DNA from: JACMNW01 sp043721855
GTDB taxonomy: Bacteria; Pseudomonadota; Alphaproteobacteria; Rhodobacterales; Rhodobacteraceae
Direction of reading: 5' to 3'
Length of the DNA: 64,000 nucleotides
Assembly (NCBI GenBank): GCA_043721855.1
Contig: JAYSPY010000010.1
Span: 1-64,000 of the forward strand
A program made the translations under genes and the position numbers. This document shows positions 33,630 to 43,273 of this stretch, piece after piece; position 1 is the stretch's first letter, and the number at the start of each line of letters is the position of its first letter. The notes beneath the pieces are model-generated. The model was not told the DNA's origin and ran no database searches. It saw only the letters and a list, made by a program, of their open reading frames with translations.

Positions 33630-34850
33630 ATGACAGACGTTTTCCGAAAAAGCTTTACGCAGCAAGAGCCGATAACAGAGGCCGCGATTGCGCGCGCAGT
33701 CGCGGTGATGCGATCTGGTCGCCTGCACCGCTACAATGTGGCGCCGGGTGAAGACGGCGCAGTTGCAGATTTTGAACGCGCGTTTGCCCAGTGGCTGGAG
33801 GTGCCTTTTGCGCTGGCGCTCGGCTCGGGCGGGCAGGCTTTGCAGATTGCACTCCGGGCTGCTGGCATTAAGTCTGGCGACACGGTTATGACCAACGGCT
33901 TTACCTTGGCGCCGGTGCCGGGGGCGATTGCTGCCGTTGGCGCACGCCTGTTGCTGGTTGAAACCAACGATAACCTGCGTCCGGATCTTGGTGATCTGGA
34001 CGCCAAGGCCGCATCAGGCAAAGCCCGTGTTTTGATGCTGTCAAACATGCGCGGCCATTTGCCAGATATGCTGGCCGTGCAAGCGATCTGCACCAAGCAT
34101 GGCCTATTGTTGATTGAAGATTGTGCCCACACCATGGGGGCCACTTGGCTTGGCAAACAAAGCGGCACTTTTGGAATTGCCGGGTGTTTTTCCACACAGA
34201 CCTACAAGCATATGAATTCAGGTGAGGGCGGGATCATCACCTCGGATGATCCGGCGTTTATGGCCCGTGCCACAGTGCTTTCGGGGTCTTATATGCTTTA
34301 TGGCCGCCACGGTGCGGGCCCGGACGACACTTATTTCGAAGATGCGCGCTATGATATGCCGAACTGTTCCGCCCGCATGGACGCCATTCGTGCGACACTT
34401 TTATTGGATCAGATCGGATCCTTGCCTGATCGAATTGCCCGCTGGAACGACCGCTACCGGCTGGTCGAAGGCTGTTTGTCTGCCGTGCAAGGCTTGACGC
34501 TGCCGCGCAGGCCAGATGAAGAAAGCTATGTAGGATCGTCCATCCAGTTTCTTGTGCCAACAACGTGGACCCGCCAAAATTGTGCGCGCTTTGTCGGTGC
34601 CACAGCCGCCCGCGGGGTCGAGGTAAAATGGTTTGGTGCGGCTGAGCCAAAAGGATTTACCAGTCGTTATGACAGTTGGCATTTCGCCGCTCCGGATCCA
34701 TTGCCAGCCACCGATGGCGTGCTTGCCCGGCTGTTTGATATGCGTTTGCCATTGACATTCGATCTGGCAGATTGCCGCCTGATCGCGAAAATCCTTAGTG
34801 ACGAATTTCTGCTTGAAAACCGAAATCGGGACGAACCGGGCAAGGCATGA
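33630..34850 (+). CDS. DegT/DnrJ/EryC1-family sugar aminotransferase
   Basis: This is a 406-residue PLP-dependent aminotransferase acting on keto sugars. ALALGSGGQALQIALRAAG binds the PLP phosphate, the ring-stacking aspartate is in LLIEDCAHTMGA (D164), and the PLP lysine is K193 in TYKHMNSGEGG. It probably aminates the 4-keto group made by the upstream PglF-like dehydratase. The start at 33630 gives the standard N-terminus. Its 3' end abuts or overlaps the remnant of an unrelated PLP enzyme, so the cassette ends here. Confidence 0.92.
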   Translation: MTDVFRKSFTQQEPITEAAIARAVAVMRSGRLHRYNVAPGEDGAVADFERAFAQWLEVPFALALGSGGQALQIALRAAGIKSGDTVMTNGFTLAPVPGAIAAVGARLLLVETNDNLRPDLGDLDAKAASGKARVLMLSNMRGHLPDMLAVQAICTKHGLLLIEDCAHTMGATWLGKQSGTFGIAGCFSTQTYKHMNSGEGGIITSDDPAFMARATVLSGSYMLYGRHGAGPDDTYFEDARYDMPNCSARMDAIRATLLLDQIGSLPDRIARWNDRYRLVEGCLSAVQGLTLPRRPDEESYVGSSIQFLVPTTWTRQNCARFVGATAARGVEVKWFGAAEPKGFTSRYDSWHFAAPDPLPATDGVLARLFDMRLPLTFDLADCRLIAKILSDEFLLENRNRDEPGKA

Positions 34851-34923
34851 TCTTTACCTATTGCAAACGTGGCGTGCCCGTTTTTGCCCGCATATCAACC
34901 GATGTCAGCAACAAGGTTGCCCT

Positions 34924-35376
34924 GCTGATGATTGCATCGGGCTTTCCACCGGGGGCAACAAAACCCGCAAGCTTGAATTTCTGATGGCAGAGGCAGTAGC
35001 CATGGCGGTTGTTATCGTGCTGACGGTCGGTGCCACGCAATCCAATCCTGTGCGCCAAACGGCGGCGGTGGCTGCAAAAATGGGCATTGATTGCCATATC
35101 CTGCTGGAAGACCGCACCGGCTACAATAAACCCAACGAACCCGGTGACCGCATGAAGGGTAATGTTTTGCTTGATGTGCTGCACGGCGCCACGATTGAAC
35201 ATCGCGGGCCGGGTCCGGATATGAGCGCAAAAATGCTGGCCGTGGCAGAAAAATTTCACGCGGATGGCCGCAAACCCTATGTCATCGTAGGGGAAGGCTT
35301 GATCGCGACCGGCGCGCTGGGCTATCTGCACGATCCGATTGCTTGCTTGTTGCTTGCACAGAATTGTCGTGGCTAA
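34924..35376 (+). pseudogene. Truncated D-cysteine desulfhydrase / ACC deaminase family remnant
   Basis: A frame open across this region encodes a clearly recognisable middle part of the D-cysteine desulfhydrase (1-aminocyclopropane-1-carboxylate deaminase-like) family: DDCIGLSTGGNKTRKLEFLM with the PLP lysine, then TVGATQSNPVRQTAAVAAKMG, NVLLDVLHGA, and GEGLIATGALGYL. The N-terminal roughly 40 residues and the C-terminal third, which would hold the remaining PLP contacts, are missing, and the frame ends at a stop soon after GALGYL. The usual 'QSNH' reads QSNP here, changing a conserved histidine. It cannot encode a working enzyme of this family. Confidence 0.78.
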
Positions 35377-35520
35377 CGTCGGCGCTGAAAGGCATGGCTT
35401 GGGTTGACACATGGGATTGACTGGTAAATGCAACCGCTGCAGTTGCCAAAGGCGGCTAACCTTGCAGTCAGAACTGCTTGGACGTAGCGTGCATAACAGA
35501 TGCGGATGGCAGGGGGTTCT

Positions 35521-36348
35521 ATGTCCATTTTACGATCCGTAATTGCCCTTTGTGCTGCGCTGTTGCGGCGGTCTGATCGGGCTGAACTAAGCCTGATTGC
35601 CGCTGGTGTTGCGTTTTTTGGGTTTTTGGCAATCTTTCCCACCGTCGCCGTGATCATTGCTGTCTGGGGGTTTGTGGCTGATCCGGCCGTTATCCAGCAA
35701 GATTTGGCGTTGCTGAAAGGGCTTCTTCCGGCAGAGGCGTTTGTTTTGGTGTCTGCACAGGTTGACGGCCTGCTTTCCGCCAACAATCGCCAACTTGGCT
35801 GGACGACGATATTGTCAACTTGCCTTGCCATTTGGGCTGCAAAGGCAGGCACAGCATCGCTTATTCAGGGCCTTAACGCGGTGCATCATTTGCCCCAGCG
35901 GAACGGCGTTAAACATCAACTGCAGGCTTTGATACTGACGGTGGCGCTGATTGGTCTGGCACTGGCCGCGATGTTGGCCGCCGTGGTCGGGCCGCTGGCG
36001 ATCAATTTTTTACCCTTGGGCAGATTTGGTGCTATCACGTTGGAGCTGGCAAACCTGGCGTTGGGTGCTGCATTGTTGGTGCTTGGCACAGCGGTGGCTT
36101 TTCGGTTTGGTCCCAACAAAGCGCTGGCGCCGCCGTTGTTTACCCGTGGTTTGCTGCTGGCGATTGTCCTGTGGCTTTTGGTATCGCGTGGTTTTGTGAT
36201 TTATCTGGCAAATTTCAATACATATAACCAGATTTACGGATCAATCGGCGCTGTGGCCGCACTGTTGATGTGGCTCTATTTAAGCGTTTATGCGGTGTTG
36301 ATTGGGGCTGCCTATGATGCGGAGCGGTCAGCACAGGCCGATCAGTAG
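35521..36348 (+). CDS. YihY/BrkB-family inner-membrane protein
   Basis: This is a 275-residue polytopic membrane protein of the YihY/virulence factor BrkB family, with about six transmembrane helices. The N-terminal SLIAAGVAFFGFLAIFPTVAVIIAVWGF matches the family's 'AAgiAYyallSlfPll' signature, and the C-terminal YNQIYGSIGAVAALLMWLYLSVYAVLIGAAYDAER matches the 'YgtlGavi.lllWlY.s....l.Gaein' block. Function is not settled. The ATG at 35521 follows a purine-rich AGGGGG; an ATG at 35500 would add seven residues. Its last 7 nt overlap the end of convergent tamB. Confidence 0.9.
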   Translation: MSILRSVIALCAALLRRSDRAELSLIAAGVAFFGFLAIFPTVAVIIAVWGFVADPAVIQQDLALLKGLLPAEAFVLVSAQVDGLLSANNRQLGWTTILSTCLAIWAAKAGTASLIQGLNAVHHLPQRNGVKHQLQALILTVALIGLALAAMLAAVVGPLAINFLPLGRFGAITLELANLALGAALLVLGTAVAFRFGPNKALAPPLFTRGLLLAIVLWLLVSRGFVIYLANFNTYNQIYGSIGAVAALLMWLYLSVYAVLIGAAYDAERSAQADQ

Positions 36349-39300
36349 TCTTTTTCCAAGACAATCCCGATGCCGGTCGTGCCGTCTGAACTGGCGCGGC
36401 CCCGCAGTGTGATGCTGTCAGTCACGTCAAGATTAAGCTGAATCTGACTTTTGCCGCCTTGGTCAACTTCGATCTCTGAATACACATTGCGTGAGATGTA
36501 TTTACCGGCGCTCAGGGATGCTGTCCCATCGTCAGTCGTTCGCACATCCAGATCGTCCAGCCCAAAACCCTTGCGCAGCTTGGCAACGATACCTTCACCG
36601 CCTTTGCCTGCCAAGCTTGCAACTGCCCCTGCCAGTTGTGCCGCCTGGAATGCTGACAAAGTTTCCAGACCGCGCCCGAACAGCAGCCGCGACAGAACCT
36701 CTTCCTGCGGCAACTGCGGCGATGAGGTGAAGCTGACCTTCGGGTCATTCACCAGGCCTTCGATCAACACCGAACTGGTCACGCCATCGCTTTGCGTCGA
36801 TGCGACAATCCGAATGAATGGCACAAAGTCGCCCTCCAGCCGCAACTGGGCTTCTGACAACACCAACCGTTTGCCCAGAATATCAAGCCGGCCCCGGATC
36901 AGGTTCAAGCCGCCATCCGGTATCACATTGGCCGTGTTGCCGCGCAGCCGCACGCTGCCGCCCAGTTCTGCATCAAGGCCGCGACCGCGCAAGTAAACCC
37001 GTGTCGGGGCAGAAATAGTCAAATCAAGACCGTAGGTCCGCGCATTTGTTTGCCCTGCCCTGCCTGATTGCCCCAAAAGCCCTGCATTTTCTCTGGTTGT
37101 GCGCACATCGCTTGGTTCACGAATATGCCGAAGATCAGGTATGGCTGCTACCCCGCCAAGCCCGCTTGACGGAATCTGCAATTCGGTGTCGCCAAGGCTG
37201 ATCAGCCCTGCGATCATTGCGCCACCTGTCAGCGGCCCAAGGATTGTGAGGTTGCCCGATGCCCGCGTTTCGTAAAGCTGCGGGTCACGCAACACCACAT
37301 CGCGCAAGCCGATGGCAAGATTGGAGGTGTTCGGGGATGCCAAGCCAATACTGCCGTTCAGCGTGGCGCTGCCGCCAGATGATACCGCCGAAGTTGCGTC
37401 GATCTGGGCCTGACCGCCAGACAGGTTTGCAACCACCGAGGCGCCTTGCAGGGAAAAGGGCAAATCCGGGCTGCTGATGCGTCCCGATGACAGGCTGACC
37501 CGTCCGGCAAGCGAAGACAGTTTTACCGCGCCTTTCAGGGTCAGATCAAAGCTGACCGGACCAGATACCGCGCGCGGATCGATAAACGCATTTGCAAGCG
37601 CTGCCTGGCCGGTGCCGGTAATTGCAAGATCGGCGCTGCCATTCCTGGCCATACGCCCGGCAATGCGCGCATCAATTTGCCCCGGCCCCTGCATTTTCAG
37701 GTTCAGGGTGAACCCTTGTTTTTCATCAACGGCCGTGCCGGAAACCGATATTGGCCCCGGAAATTCCGGCAATAGCAGCCCCAAATTTGCCAGTTTTGCC
37801 GACAGATCAATCTGCGATCCTGCTGCGCCAGCGGCGTTAGCATCGGCGGTGATCTGTGGGTTGCGCAGTTTGATAGAGCTTACAACAACCGCGCCGTCTA
37901 TCAGGCTAAGGGCCGCTGAAACCGTAGACTGTCCGCGCAACAGCTTGTCAGCGTCTGCTTGGCCAATGCCAAGCCCGTCGCCGATCTCGTCGATCTGTAT
38001 CCTGCCCGCTTGCAAGTTGCCTGTCAGCGATGCTTTGGCAGTCAACGCGCCCCGGTATTGTTTCCCCAAGGCAGACAGATCCGGCAAGCGCAGATTCGCC
38101 GTCAGCACACTCGCGTCGCTGGCGATCTTGCCCGAGGCGGAGGCTTCAAGGTTCGCCGCTGTCAGTAAAAGACTGCGCACATCCGTGCCAGTCTCAGACC
38201 GTATGACCGAGGCGTCGATCCGCGAGGTGCCTTGCAACAGGGCATCCATCTGTGCCTGACCAAACTGCAGATCGGTGCCCGTGGCGGATGCCGTCACATC
38301 AAAGGTGCCGCCTAAAATGCTTGCTGTTCCGGTAATTTGTGCTGCGCCAGACCCGGAAAGGGATCGCCCGGACAGGGTGGACAGGCGGCCAAGATCGGCA
38401 ATTTGTGCTGTCGCATCGCCGGTGACGGCAAGCCCGGTCGACAGCCCGGCAACTTGACCTTTCGCAGTGATACTGACCCCGCTGCCAGCAAGGTCTACCT
38501 TCGAAAGCTTCAGGTTGCCCGACCCTTCTTCCCAAAGCCCCGTTGCCGCGCCGGTGATGTCTGACCCAAGCGCTTGCGCCATTCCCTGGTTGCTTGGGGC
38601 AAGGCCAGATGCGCCAAACTTTGTATCAAAGTTGAAGACTGTGCCAGTCGCGCCCCGTTCTATCTTGCCCAACCCGTCCAGCGACAGGCGGGCGATTTTC
38701 AGATCGGGCCGCTCAAAGCCATCAATAACGCCGGTGACACCCCAATTTTCACTTTTTGACGCATCGAAAGAAAGATCAAGATTGGCCCGCAAGAGCCGGA
38801 TTTCCTGATCAGTTGTCAGCGGCAACAGCACCGGGGTGCCATCTGGTGATGCAAGTGTCGCGCGCAGGGCAAATTTTTCCGGCACGCCATCCGCGGCAAC
38901 TGCCAAGCTGCCCTTTAACGCCAAGCTGCGCGTTTGAACGAACAAATCAGAAAGCTGCATACGCCCATCAGCACTGCGCGCACCTTGTGCCTTCAGGGCG
39001 ACATTGGTGCCAAAGAAAGCGGCGTAGTCAGGCAAGAACAACGGTGCCAGATCGCCGCCCAAATCGGCATTGAATTGCACCGTGCCGTCTTCGGTTCTGC
39101 CAATGATGACTTTGCCGCTTAGTCTGTCTATGCCGTCGGTCATCAAGCTGATGTCGGCTGCAAAATCGTCAGTCGGCCCGCTGCCCTTGATGATCAGGCT
39201 GGCGCTTGGTTCGCCGGGCAGGCCCAATACTTTTGCGGCAATGCCGCCTGCGGCTTCGGTTGCATTCAGGTCCACCACCAATTGGCCGGTAGTATTGGAG

Positions 39301-39860
39301 TAGCTTATATCAAGTTTGACCTTGCCATCAGGCCCATCATCGGTGCGATCAAGGATCAGGTTCGCGCGGCCCTCGCCCCCGGCCAAGGTCATCGATGCGT
39401 CAAAGGTGCCCTCTACCAAGCTGCCCATAACGCGCGGTTCCAGCACAATTTTGTTTGCTGCAATGCGCCCGATATCCACCGATACGGGAAGGTCCGGCAA
39501 TGAAAATCCCGAGGCTTCAGGGGAGGGAAGGCTACTGGTGTCAGACACCGGCGGGCGGGCTACAATAATTTCTTCGGCAGTCAGCGCATTTACCGAAAGC
39601 TTGCCGCTAAACAGCGCTGCCCGGTTCCAATCCAACACCACGCCATTCAGCGTTAGCCAAACCCCGTCGGCATCGGCAATGGTCATGGATTGCAACGTTG
39701 CCTGCGATGTAAGCGCGCCGGTAAAACCGGTGATTGTGACAGTCCGCCCGATATCGGACAGGTTATCCTCCAGGAATGCGGTCAGATAGCTGCGGTCATC
39801 TGTTTGCGCAAAGGCCAAGCCGGGCCACAAAAGAACAAGGGTGAAAAGCCAGCGCCGCAT
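36342..39860 (-). CDS. tamB: TamB, inner-membrane component of the translocation and assembly module
   Basis: This is a 1172-residue AsmA/TamB-like protein. A signal or anchor segment (FTLVLLWPGLAFAQ) is followed by a long beta-rich body of repeating strands that form a hydrophobic groove bridging the periplasm. The C-terminal DUF490/TamB domain contains the landmarks DLTISAPTRVYLRGRGLDAEL, GSVRLRGNT, VSFTSSPQLPQEEVLSRLLFGR and LRKGFGLDDLDV. TamB works with TamA in moving lipids or proteins to the outer membrane. It overlaps the tamA stop by 1 nt (TGATG), so the pair is translationally coupled. Confidence 0.95.
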   Translation of the reverse strand: MRRWLFTLVLLWPGLAFAQTDDRSYLTAFLEDNLSDIGRTVTITGFTGALTSQATLQSMTIADADGVWLTLNGVVLDWNRAALFSGKLSVNALTAEEIIVARPPVSDTSSLPSPEASGFSLPDLPVSVDIGRIAANKIVLEPRVMGSLVEGTFDASMTLAGGEGRANLILDRTDDGPDGKVKLDISYSNTTGQLVVDLNATEAAGGIAAKVLGLPGEPSASLIIKGSGPTDDFAADISLMTDGIDRLSGKVIIGRTEDGTVQFNADLGGDLAPLFLPDYAAFFGTNVALKAQGARSADGRMQLSDLFVQTRSLALKGSLAVAADGVPEKFALRATLASPDGTPVLLPLTTDQEIRLLRANLDLSFDASKSENWGVTGVIDGFERPDLKIARLSLDGLGKIERGATGTVFNFDTKFGASGLAPSNQGMAQALGSDITGAATGLWEEGSGNLKLSKVDLAGSGVSITAKGQVAGLSTGLAVTGDATAQIADLGRLSTLSGRSLSGSGAAQITGTASILGGTFDVTASATGTDLQFGQAQMDALLQGTSRIDASVIRSETGTDVRSLLLTAANLEASASGKIASDASVLTANLRLPDLSALGKQYRGALTAKASLTGNLQAGRIQIDEIGDGLGIGQADADKLLRGQSTVSAALSLIDGAVVVSSIKLRNPQITADANAAGAAGSQIDLSAKLANLGLLLPEFPGPISVSGTAVDEKQGFTLNLKMQGPGQIDARIAGRMARNGSADLAITGTGQAALANAFIDPRAVSGPVSFDLTLKGAVKLSSLAGRVSLSSGRISSPDLPFSLQGASVVANLSGGQAQIDATSAVSSGGSATLNGSIGLASPNTSNLAIGLRDVVLRDPQLYETRASGNLTILGPLTGGAMIAGLISLGDTELQIPSSGLGGVAAIPDLRHIREPSDVRTTRENAGLLGQSGRAGQTNARTYGLDLTISAPTRVYLRGRGLDAELGGSVRLRGNTANVIPDGGLNLIRGRLDILGKRLVLSEAQLRLEGDFVPFIRIVASTQSDGVTSSVLIEGLVNDPKVSFTSSPQLPQEEVLSRLLFGRGLETLSAFQAAQLAGAVASLAGKGGEGIVAKLRKGFGLDDLDVRTTDDGTASLSAGKYISRNVYSEIEVDQGGKSQIQLNLDVTDSITLRGRASSDGTTGIGIVLEKDY

Positions 39861-41683
39861 CAGAATGATTGCCCGATGCCGACGTAAATTTGCACGCCTT
39901 GGCCAGTGTTGCCGCCAACGGGTGTCGCCACATCCAAGCGAACTGGGCCGAACCCGGTTGCATAGCGCAGCCCCAATCCGGCCCCTGCCTGCCAGTTTGC
40001 TGATGCATCATTGAACCCGCCCACCGACACTTGCCCCGCATCCACAAAACCAACGACACCGATCTTGTCGGTAACTTTTGCGCGCAGTTCTGCACTTGCT
40101 GCCAGAAAATAGGTGCCGCCGGTTTTGAACTCGGCCCCCGGTGGGCCCAGAACCGTGACGCCCAGCGATTGATAGGGTTGGCCCCGAACTGTGCCGCCGC
40201 CCCCCGTGTAGAACAAAAAGTCGCGCGGCGTGCCTGCAAGGCTTGATCCCAAAATTGCGCCGCCTTGAAAGCGCCCGGCCAGAACCACACCGTTTTTATC
40301 GCCAAAGCCACGATAGGCGCGGCCGTCAAAGGTTAATCTGGCCCCAGAATCGGTGGTGCCAAAACCAAGGAACGGCTTCACTTCGCCTTCCAGATAGAAC
40401 CCCTTCGTTGCGTCGGTTTTGCTGTTGCGCTTGTCCCAGATCGCGCCGATGGGCACTGAAAGATTTCGATACAGAAAATCCCCCGCAACATCGGATCCTT
40501 CGGCATATTCGTAATCGACGCCAGCCCGGGCGCTAAGCTGTTCGTTGAAGATATGCGAAAAGCTGATACCCGTCGCCGCCGTATTGGCGTTGAAATCCTG
40601 TTCATCCAGATGGGCGATATCAAAATGAAACCGCGCATTGGTATCGGGTGACAGGGTGGCTGGCCTGTCAAGCGTCACACCAAGCGCGTAATCCATGCCG
40701 CTGGCCTGCGCGCCGATATTGGTGATTTTGCCGGTGACTTCCAGCCGTTCACCGCCACCCAGTAGATTGCGGTGCAGCCAGGACCCGGTCAGGTTCAAGC
40801 CGTCAAAACTGGCAATTTCCGCGCCAAAGCTGTAGCGGCGCAGTTTTTCCTCAACAACCGTTGCGGTGATACCCAAATAGTCCGGCGCAGTGATGCTGGC
40901 ATCTTCGGCCAGGGTCACTGACCGGAAAATCCCGGTGCGTCGCAGACGACCCGTGGCGCGAGACAACTGAAGCGGGCTGAACACTTCGCCTTCGGGCAGG
41001 CCTGCGATTTTGCGAATGCGGCGTTCGCGCATCCGCTGTTGCCCGGTAATCGCAAGCTTGCCAAACCGCAGCTTTGGGCCGGGGTTCAGCTTTACCGATG
41101 CTGACAGGGTGCTGTCGCCATGATCAGCAGACAGGTCTTGCGCCAGGGTCGCGGCCTTCGCATGGCCCACGTCGCGCCACGCGTCAACGCCAGCTGTCAC
41201 GGCCTCGCGGATCACGCCAGACGCGGCGATTGAGCCTTTGGTAAATTCGCTTGGCAACACAGTTTTTTGTGCAAGCGGGGCAATTTCCGCGCGCGAAAAG
41301 GTAAAGGCAGGGCCGGGATCTACAGTAACGTCGATCCGGCCGATTTGTGACGGCGCATCCAGCGGCGCAATATTTGCCGCCTCGCGCCCATCAATCAACA
41401 CATGGATGACGCCCGAATAATGCCCCTTTGCATACAAAGCACCCAAAAGGCGGCTGTACTCGGCGCGTGCGGCAGCAAACAAATCTTGCGGATCGGTGAC
41501 TTTGTCGCGACGCGCCGCTTGCAGCAGAGATGCACCCACAAGATCTTTCCGCAAATCTTCTGACGCGCCCGGCGTCTGAAACTGCAGCAAATCACGGGCA
41601 AAGGCCTGCGGCACCACAAGCAAAAGCCCAGCCGCAATGGCCATGACCAGCCCTGATTTTGCGCGCAGGCCCAACCGTGCCAC
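39860..41683 (-). CDS. tamA: TamA, Omp85-family outer-membrane protein
   Basis: This is a 607-residue BamA/TamA family protein. A signal peptide (LVMAIAAGLLLVVPQAFA) is followed by POTRA domains (about residues 30-260) and a C-terminal 16-strand beta-barrel. The conserved lid-lock motif appears as VRGQPYQSLG (the VRGF/Y motif), and the C-terminus ends in a strand with terminal phenylalanine (YVGIGQSF), the barrel-insertion signal. Three POTRA domains rather than five, and coupling to tamB, mark it as TamA and not BamA. Confidence 0.94.
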   Translation of the reverse strand: MARLGLRAKSGLVMAIAAGLLLVVPQAFARDLLQFQTPGASEDLRKDLVGASLLQAARRDKVTDPQDLFAAARAEYSRLLGALYAKGHYSGVIHVLIDGREAANIAPLDAPSQIGRIDVTVDPGPAFTFSRAEIAPLAQKTVLPSEFTKGSIAASGVIREAVTAGVDAWRDVGHAKAATLAQDLSADHGDSTLSASVKLNPGPKLRFGKLAITGQQRMRERRIRKIAGLPEGEVFSPLQLSRATGRLRRTGIFRSVTLAEDASITAPDYLGITATVVEEKLRRYSFGAEIASFDGLNLTGSWLHRNLLGGGERLEVTGKITNIGAQASGMDYALGVTLDRPATLSPDTNARFHFDIAHLDEQDFNANTAATGISFSHIFNEQLSARAGVDYEYAEGSDVAGDFLYRNLSVPIGAIWDKRNSKTDATKGFYLEGEVKPFLGFGTTDSGARLTFDGRAYRGFGDKNGVVLAGRFQGGAILGSSLAGTPRDFLFYTGGGGTVRGQPYQSLGVTVLGPPGAEFKTGGTYFLAASAELRAKVTDKIGVVGFVDAGQVSVGGFNDASANWQAGAGLGLRYATGFGPVRLDVATPVGGNTGQGVQIYVGIGQSF

Positions 41684-41782
41684 GTTTACCCCCGATCCCT
41701 ATGATCATGAAACTATTGCAGCTTGGCCCGGCAAGGGCAATGCAACCGAAAGTGAAACGGCGAAATCCGCGCTTTGGTTCCG

Positions 41783-43060
41783 CTACTGTGCTGCAATATC
41801 CCGGCTTGGTGCAATTAAGCCATCGCTGACCACCGAAAGCGCCAGCGCTGCCGCGCCGTGGGCCCACAGCAAATCACCCCAGGCATGAATTTCAATCGGC
41901 GGTCGGGGCCTGCCGGTCACAATGGCCAGATTGTCCATCTCTGCCAGCGTTTCGGCGGCATACAGGTAATCGTACCGCATGCGTTCGCCCGACAGGATGA
42001 TCAGTGCCGGATCGAACAGGTTGATCACATTGGATAGGCCCACCGCCAGATACCGCCCGGCACGCCGGAAGATAGACCGTGCAGCACCATTGCCCGCCTT
42101 GGCATGGTCATACAGGCTTTCCAGCACCACCGACATGGATTGGCCTTCCTTGTGTTCCCAATTTAACGCGGTAATCGCCTCGCGCGCCAAGGCATAATCG
42201 GCAACATACGCCTCCAGACAGCCACGCTGCCCGCACCGACAAAGCGCACCATCCAGGTGCACCTTGGTGTGGCCCAATTCCATGCCCAGACGTTGTGCGC
42301 CGCGAAACATCCGGTGGTTCATGACATAGCCCATGCCAACGCCATGCTCGATAGTGACTACCGCAAAATCCGAAAGACCGCGCCCCGCGCCAAACCACAA
42401 CTCGGCCAGCGTCACCAGATTTGCATCATTATCGATCGTCACCGGAAGCCCGAGCCGCGCCTGCGCGATGCTGGCCAGCGGCACTGTGCGGTCTGCCAAA
42501 ACCGAGGACCAGTAAACCATGCCTTCAACGCAATCGACAAATCCCGGCACGCCCAGCCCCATGGCAGACAACGCCGTCTTTTGAATACCGGCCTTGTCGC
42601 AAATCCGGTTCAGCAAAAACTCGATCGCGTTCAGCAATTCTGCCAGCGTCATCGGGCCGGGCTTGCGCGCAATAACATCATCGGCAATCAGATTTCCCGC
42701 GAAATCCACGATGACAGCGGTATGTTCGCGGTCTGACAATTTCATGCCAGCCACAAAATGCGCCTCTGCCCGCACACCCAATGCCACGGCCGGCCTGCCG
42801 CGGCCGGCATCGCCGTCGCGCGGGGCGGCAACCTCTTCAATCAGCCCCGCCTCGATCAGTTCTTGCGTGATGGTGGTTACAGACGCGGGGCTGACCCCAA
42901 GATCCTTTGCCAACTGCACGCGGGGTATAAGCCCACTTGCCCTGACCCGTTCAAACACCTGCTGCCTTAGCGGGCGCAGCATGTCGGACAGCGGCGGAAT
43001 TAGCGGACCGCAGCCCTTTCGACCGTCTGATGCCTCTTCCAAGGGCAAATGCGGCGGCAT
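41783..43060 (-). CDS. xylR: ROK-family xylose repressor XylR
   Basis: This is a 425-residue ROK regulator. The N-terminal winged helix (RQQVFERVRASGLIPRVQLAKDLGVSPASVTTITQELIEAG) precedes the sugar-kinase-like domain with the ROK zinc motif CRCGQRGCLEAY and GLGVPGFVDCVEGMVY. It lies opposite xylF with 213 nt between starts and is the natural regulator of the xylose genes, being released from DNA by xylose (family knowledge). GGAG lies 9 nt before the ATG at 43060. It is unrelated to the AraC-type XylR of Escherichia coli. Confidence 0.9.
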   Translation of the reverse strand: MPPHLPLEEASDGRKGCGPLIPPLSDMLRPLRQQVFERVRASGLIPRVQLAKDLGVSPASVTTITQELIEAGLIEEVAAPRDGDAGRGRPAVALGVRAEAHFVAGMKLSDREHTAVIVDFAGNLIADDVIARKPGPMTLAELLNAIEFLLNRICDKAGIQKTALSAMGLGVPGFVDCVEGMVYWSSVLADRTVPLASIAQARLGLPVTIDNDANLVTLAELWFGAGRGLSDFAVVTIEHGVGMGYVMNHRMFRGAQRLGMELGHTKVHLDGALCRCGQRGCLEAYVADYALAREAITALNWEHKEGQSMSVVLESLYDHAKAGNGAARSIFRRAGRYLAVGLSNVINLFDPALIILSGERMRYDYLYAAETLAEMDNLAIVTGRPRPPIEIHAWGDLLWAHGAAALALSVVSDGLIAPSRDIAAQ

Positions 43061-43176
43061 TTATTCGCTCTCCAAACAAAAACAGGTAAAATTCGATTAT
43101 TTCCCGCCTGTTTATTGCCGCATTGCAGCAAAGCCTAGCAAGTATCTTACGCAACCATAGCTTCCACCATGTCTTT

Positions 43177-43196
43177 TAATTTGACAACTGAAATTA
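43177..43196 (+). promoter_or_regulatory. XylR operator candidate overlapping the xylF -35 box
   Basis: TAATTT (43177-43182), the spacer GACAACTG and AAATTA (43191-43196) make a perfect 6+8+6 inverted repeat, with an outline (TTT..CAA..AAA) reminiscent of other ROK-family operators. A consensus -35 TTGACA (43181-43186) lies inside it. The -10 position 17 nt on (CATTTT, 43204-43209) is weak. Binding here would block polymerase, which fits repression without xylose. Confidence 0.6.
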
Positions 43197-43218
43197 TTAG
43201 CGCCATTTTCAATACGTG

Positions 43219-43253
43219 CCGACGAATCTGTCGGACCGGCCATTCGCTGGCCG
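43219..43253 (+). promoter_or_regulatory. Two tandem stem-loops in the xylF leader
   Basis: CCGAC-GAATCT-GTCGG (43219-43234) and CGGCCA-TTCGC-TGGCCG (43237-43253) follow each other directly and end 8 nt before the GGGAGGA ribosome site. No T tract follows, so they are not terminators. A 5' mRNA-stabilising structure for an abundant binding-protein message is the simplest reading. Confidence 0.5.
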
Positions 43254-43273
43254 CATCCATAGGGAGGATAATC

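Noticed and set aside
37477..38259. Long open frame (260 codons) on the plus strand inside tamB
   Set aside because: Antisense to a conserved gene, with Arg/Pro/Ser-rich composition typical of high-GC shadow frames.
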